7,003 nt of DNA from JAVHLK01 sp043806215 (lineage in GTDB: Bacteria; Desulfobacterota; Desulfomonilia; Desulfomonilales; Desulfomonilaceae): positions 1 to 7,003 of the forward strand of contig JAZDHD010000205.1 of NCBI GenBank assembly GCA_043806215.1, written 5' to 3'. The notes under the pieces were generated by a model. That model ran no database searches, was not told where the DNA came from, and worked only from the letters and a program-made list of their open reading frames with translations. Position numbers and translations under genes: made by a program. This document shows positions 4,534-7,003 of the stretch, one piece after another. Positions within the stretch are counted from its first letter, which is position 1; each line of letters begins with the position of its first letter.

Positions 4534-5274
4534 TCAGAGTTGGTTCCATCGACAGAAGACTCTCTCCAAAATGTCGAACACCTCGTACAATACCACACCC
4601 ATGACCGCCAGAACGACGATTCCCACGAAAATTTGCGGAATGTCGGCCCTCCCCCACGCGTCCAGGATGTAGAAGCCCATGCCGTGGCGGGTGCCGATGG
4701 ACTCCACAAAAAACAGAACAGCCACGACGGTTCCGGTGGCTATGCGCAGAGCGGTAAAAACGGCCGGTAAGCACGACGGCCATATGACGTGGACGAAAAG
4801 GTGCCTCCTCGTGCCTCCCAGACTGTACAACGAATACCTGGCCGAACGGCTTACCCCTCGGGCGGCATCACGCGTGGTTATCAGCAACTGAAAGAAGAGA
4901 ATGATGGACAACATGACGATCTTTCCCCAATCTCCCAGTCCGAAAGCCAGAAGTATCAACGGGAGAAAGACGATCTTCGGCACGGGATACGTCAAATAGA
5001 TGAGCGGCCTGGCAATTCTGTCGGCCCGGGGGCTCGAGCCGAGAAACAACCCGGCAGGCACCGCGGTTACAAAGGCGAGGGACAGGGCCGCGGCGATACG
5101 AAAGGACGATGCGCCCACATTGGCCCAGAACCGGCCAGTCCGGGCCTCCGAGAAGAGCTTGAGCATGGTCGTGACCGGGCCTATGACGATCTCCTCCCCC
5201 GCCGACCATGAGGCAATCTGCCATGCCATGAGCAGGACCGAGACACCCCACAGGTAGGCCGACTTGGACTTCAT
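4534..5274 (-). CDS. ABC transporter permease, NitT/TauT/SsuC type
   Basis: A 246-residue inner-membrane permease of the binding-protein-dependent type (BPD_transp_1), forming the channel of the importer with the neighbouring ATPase and binding protein. About six hydrophobic segments are visible, near 7-23, 58-79, 95-113, 117-134, 171-191 and 213-233. The cytoplasmic coupling loop is recognisable: DAARGVSRSARYSLYSLGG (136-154) with the downstream WPSCLPAVFTALRIATG (165-181), matching the EAA motif pattern in which Gly is followed by a conserved LP. Length is typical of TauC/SsuC. The frame is open upstream to 5484, but ATG 5274 is the real start: it overlaps the ATPase stop as ATGA and has GGAG eight bases upstream, indicating translational coupling. 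The solute cannot be read from the permease. Confidence 0.92.
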   Translation of the reverse strand: MKSKSAYLWGVSVLLMAWQIASWSAGEEIVIGPVTTMLKLFSEARTGRFWANVGASSFRIAAALSLAFVTAVPAGLFLGSSPRADRIARPLIYLTYPVPKIVFLPLILLAFGLGDWGKIVMLSIILFFQLLITTRDAARGVSRSARYSLYSLGGTRRHLFVHVIWPSCLPAVFTALRIATGTVVAVLFFVESIGTRHGMGFYILDAWGRADIPQIFVGIVVLAVMGVVLYEVFDILERVFCRWNQL

Positions 5275-6032
5275 GCGGTCTGCTCCAACTGTTGCCGGAC
5301 ATGAGCGGAAATTTCGTAGAATTCGTCCGATCCGCGGTAGTACGGGCCGCAGGCGTTGGGATTCTCCACGCAACCGAGGATGGTCCCCGGCGTTTCCCCC
5401 ATCACCAGGATGCGGTGTCCCAGCCGGACGGCTTCCTGAATATTGTGGGTGACCAAGGCCATGCCGAATTTCCGCTTCCGCCACATAGTTGCGACAAGAT
5501 CCTGGAGCCGCTCCCGGGTGAGCGTGTCCAGCGCGGCAAAGGGTTCATCCAGGAGAAGCAGGGAAGGATTCAGTATGAGCGCCCGGGCCAGGGCCACTCT
5601 CTGCCGTTGACCGCCGGAAAGTTGCTGAGGGTACACGTCCGCCTTCTCGGCTATGTCGAGTTCGGCCAGGAGCCGTTCCACGTTGCGGCGATCTATCTGT
5701 TCGCCTCTGATGCGCAGACCGAGTTCCACATTCCGGCGGACGCTCTTCCAAGGAAACAGACCGTAATCCTGGAGTACCAGAGCGATCTCCCGGTGGGGCC
5801 GAGTCAAGGGCCTCCCTCTGAAGGAAAGCGACCCTTCCGTGGGGCTCTCGAGCCCGGCCATCAGGAGGAGCAGCGTGGACTTGCCGCATCCGGAAGGCCC
5901 CACCAATGCCAAGCTCTGAGCCTCAGGCAAAGAGATGTCACAGGATCTCAAGGCGTGGACGGGGCCGTTCTCCGCGCTGTAGGTCTTGGAGAGATTCCGT
6001 CCGCCGAGAAGTTCAGGGGATGTACTGTGCAT
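5271..6032 (-). CDS. ABC transporter ATP-binding protein, NitT/TauT/SsuB type
   Basis: A 253-residue cytoplasmic ATPase that powers the importer. All nucleotide-binding motifs are intact: Walker A GPSGCGKST (45-53), Q-loop LVLQDYGLFPW (85-95, Gln88), signature LSGGQRQR (138-145), Walker B LLLLDEP (158-164) with Glu163, D-loop ALD (167-169) and switch His196 in VTHNIQEA. QDYGLFPW and the THNIQEA ending are typical of the nitrate/taurine/sulfonate subfamily. The frame is open to 6185, but ATG 6032 gives normal length, places the first strand correctly and has AGG six bases upstream. This start lies 20 bases inside the binding-protein gene. The last codons overlap the permease start as ATGA. The tail after about 215 (CVENPNACGPYYRGSDEFYE) is a short C-terminal extension with two cysteines. 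Confidence 0.93.
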   Translation of the reverse strand: MHSTSPELLGGRNLSKTYSAENGPVHALRSCDISLPEAQSLALVGPSGCGKSTLLLLMAGLESPTEGSLSFRGRPLTRPHREIALVLQDYGLFPWKSVRRNVELGLRIRGEQIDRRNVERLLAELDIAEKADVYPQQLSGGQRQRVALARALILNPSLLLLDEPFAALDTLTRERLQDLVATMWRKRKFGMALVTHNIQEAVRLGHRILVMGETPGTILGCVENPNACGPYYRGSDEFYEISAHVRQQLEQTA

Positions 6033-6966
6033 CCACAACCTGCTCGTACGTGAGACCCGGTTTGATAACATTTCTCTTCCGGAGCCACTCGATGATCTTC
6101 GTAACGGATTCCTTGTCCGGGGCATGAAGGTCCGGAAAGCGGGGAACCGGGTACACGGCCTCGAGCGCCGGCGGCAGTCTGACATTGTCCACCATGACCG
6201 GCCGGATCGAATCGGGCTGTTTGCCGATCAGGCGATTGGCCTCGTTCACGGCCTTGAGAAAAGCCCTCACTTCATTGGGATGCTTCTTCATGAACGGAAC
6301 CGAGAAATACAAGACGGTCCGGCTTGCCGCCAAGCCGGAGTCGTCTGCAAGGAGGACCGCTCCTTTGGCGATTGCTGCGGTGACGAGAGGTTCCGGCAAG
6401 GTGGCCGCTTCGACTTGACCCGACAACAGCATCTGCATGCGCATGCCGATGTTTTTCGTCTCGACGGACTCGATCTTGTCCTCCGGAACGCCGCCGGCCT
6501 TGAGAAGTGCCTCGGTGACGTAGTCGATGACCGAGTTGGACGACACCGCAACCGGCACGCCGGCAAGATCCTTGACGGATTTGAACGTGCTCTTCGGCTT
6601 TGCCAGTACGCCGAACATGCGGCGGTCGTTCTTGGTGTCATAGTTAACGGCGGCTATTGCTACGTCCCGGCCGTTCCCGCGCAGCACCGTCGGCGTCACC
6701 ATGTCGCCGAAGCAGCCGTCGATACTTCCGGACGCCAGCGCTATGTCCTTTTCAGCGGCAGTGTTGAACGGAACGAGCTCCGCCGTGACGCCCGAGTTCT
6801 CGAACAGGCCCTTTTCTTTGGCGACGAACAGCGGAAGCGCTTGGAGCACGGGAAGAACCCCGAAACGGATTTTCACCGGTTCTTGAGCGCCGGCCTGCAC
6901 GTTGCACAGTGAGGCGGACACGAGAAGCGCCGCCAAGAGCATGAGACCCACCGAACGATTCCACAT
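6013..6966 (-). CDS. Periplasmic substrate-binding protein, NitT/TauT/SsuA type
   Basis: A 317-residue periplasmic solute-binding protein, first gene of the ABC operon. The signal peptide is clear: MWNR, hydrophobic VGLMLLAALLVSAS, and a likely signal peptidase I site after Val-Gln-Ala (23-25). Cys21 does not fit a lipobox because Leu is at -1. The mature protein starts the type-II binding fold with IRFGVLPVLQALPLFVAKEKGLFENSG (33-59), the usual NMT1/SsuA pattern 'aLPlfvAkekGlFe', and continues with ASGSIDGCFGDMVT (78-91), LAGVPVAVSSNSVIDYVTEALLKAGG (134-159) and EAATLPEPLVTAA (186-198). The start has GGAG seven bases upstream. The family takes up nitrate, sulfonates, taurine, thiamine precursors and others; the ligand cannot be told from sequence alone. 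Confidence 0.92.
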   Translation of the reverse strand: MWNRSVGLMLLAALLVSASLCNVQAGAQEPVKIRFGVLPVLQALPLFVAKEKGLFENSGVTAELVPFNTAAEKDIALASGSIDGCFGDMVTPTVLRGNGRDVAIAAVNYDTKNDRRMFGVLAKPKSTFKSVKDLAGVPVAVSSNSVIDYVTEALLKAGGVPEDKIESVETKNIGMRMQMLLSGQVEAATLPEPLVTAAIAKGAVLLADDSGLAASRTVLYFSVPFMKKHPNEVRAFLKAVNEANRLIGKQPDSIRPVMVDNVRLPPALEAVYPVPRFPDLHAPDKESVTKIIEWLRKRNVIKPGLTYEQVVDAQYIP

Positions 6967-6979
6967 CGCACATCTCCAA

Positions 6980-7003
6980 TCTTTGCTGATCGTCTTTGCT
7001 GAT
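6980..7003. repeat. Tandem 11-mer upstream of the binding-protein gene
   Basis: On the minus strand ATCAGCAAAGA occurs twice with a 13-base period (plus-strand 6980-6990 and 6993-7003), ending 13 bases before the binding-protein start and running to the window edge. The array may continue outside. It sits where a leader or operator of the ABC operon would lie, next to the GGAG ribosome-binding site at 6974-6977. Confidence 0.5.

Noticed and set aside
4166..4783. 205-codon minus-strand frame spanning the repeats and the permease end
   Set aside because: It overlaps the permease in another frame and runs through the G7/C7 palindrome and repeats; no protein-like composition.
5292..6053. 253-codon plus-strand frame opposite the ABC ATPase
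   Set aside because: The minus strand carries all ABC ATPase motifs; the plus frame has none of any family.
5986..6912. 308-codon plus-strand frame opposite the binding-protein gene
   Set aside because: The opposite strand encodes an unmistakable SsuA/TauA-type protein with signal peptide and ribosome-binding site; this frame is its shadow.

Overview
The window looks like part of a chromosome from a moderately GC-rich Gram-negative bacterium. Protein style suggests Desulfobacterota/Deltaproteobacteria, perhaps a Syntrophobacter-like sulfate reducer or syntroph. This is an impression from the MenA-type prenyltransferase, the nucleoside-recognition membrane protein and the small lipoprotein; the sequence cannot prove it.

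Layout. Positions 1-963 (minus) hold most of a 'nucleoside recognition'/Gate-domain multispanning membrane protein that runs off the left edge. Divergent from it is a RimI-type ribosomal-protein N-acetyltransferase (1148-1675, plus), read from a probable extended -10 promoter and followed at once by a strong hairpin. A 422-bp gene-free stretch (1676-2097) follows. It begins with GC-rich hairpins and becomes a conspicuously AT-rich segment with a direct repeat, an inverted repeat and a good promoter. Next come small plus-strand genes: a short lipoprotein (2098-2364), two adjacent small conserved hypothetical proteins (2450-2686, 2692-2919), and an antitoxin-like gene (3009-3194) overlapping a ParE/RelE-type toxin reduced to 25 codons (3182-3259).

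The right half is read on the minus strand. A NitT/TauT/SsuABC-type ABC importer occupies 6966-4534, in the order periplasmic binding protein, ATPase, permease, with overlapping reading frames and so almost certainly one operon. After a 364-bp gene-free stretch comes a MenA-like UbiA-family prenyltransferase (4169-3276), which converges on the toxin remnant. The spacer between permease and menA contains two ~54-bp imperfect direct repeats flanking a hairpin and a perfect G7/C7 palindrome, probably a degenerate dispersed repeat element.

How they work together. The ABC genes form one uptake system for a small, probably anionic or sulfonate/nitrate-like solute of unknown identity. MenA would make the lipid quinone for anaerobic respiration. 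RimI acts on ribosomal protein. The 1.9-3.27 kb interval has lower GC, small ORFs and a broken toxin-antitoxin pair, and looks like a decayed accessory insertion between core genes. No complete novel system is evident. The points most worth checking are the broken toxin-antitoxin locus, the paired small hypothetical genes and the repeat element upstream of menA.
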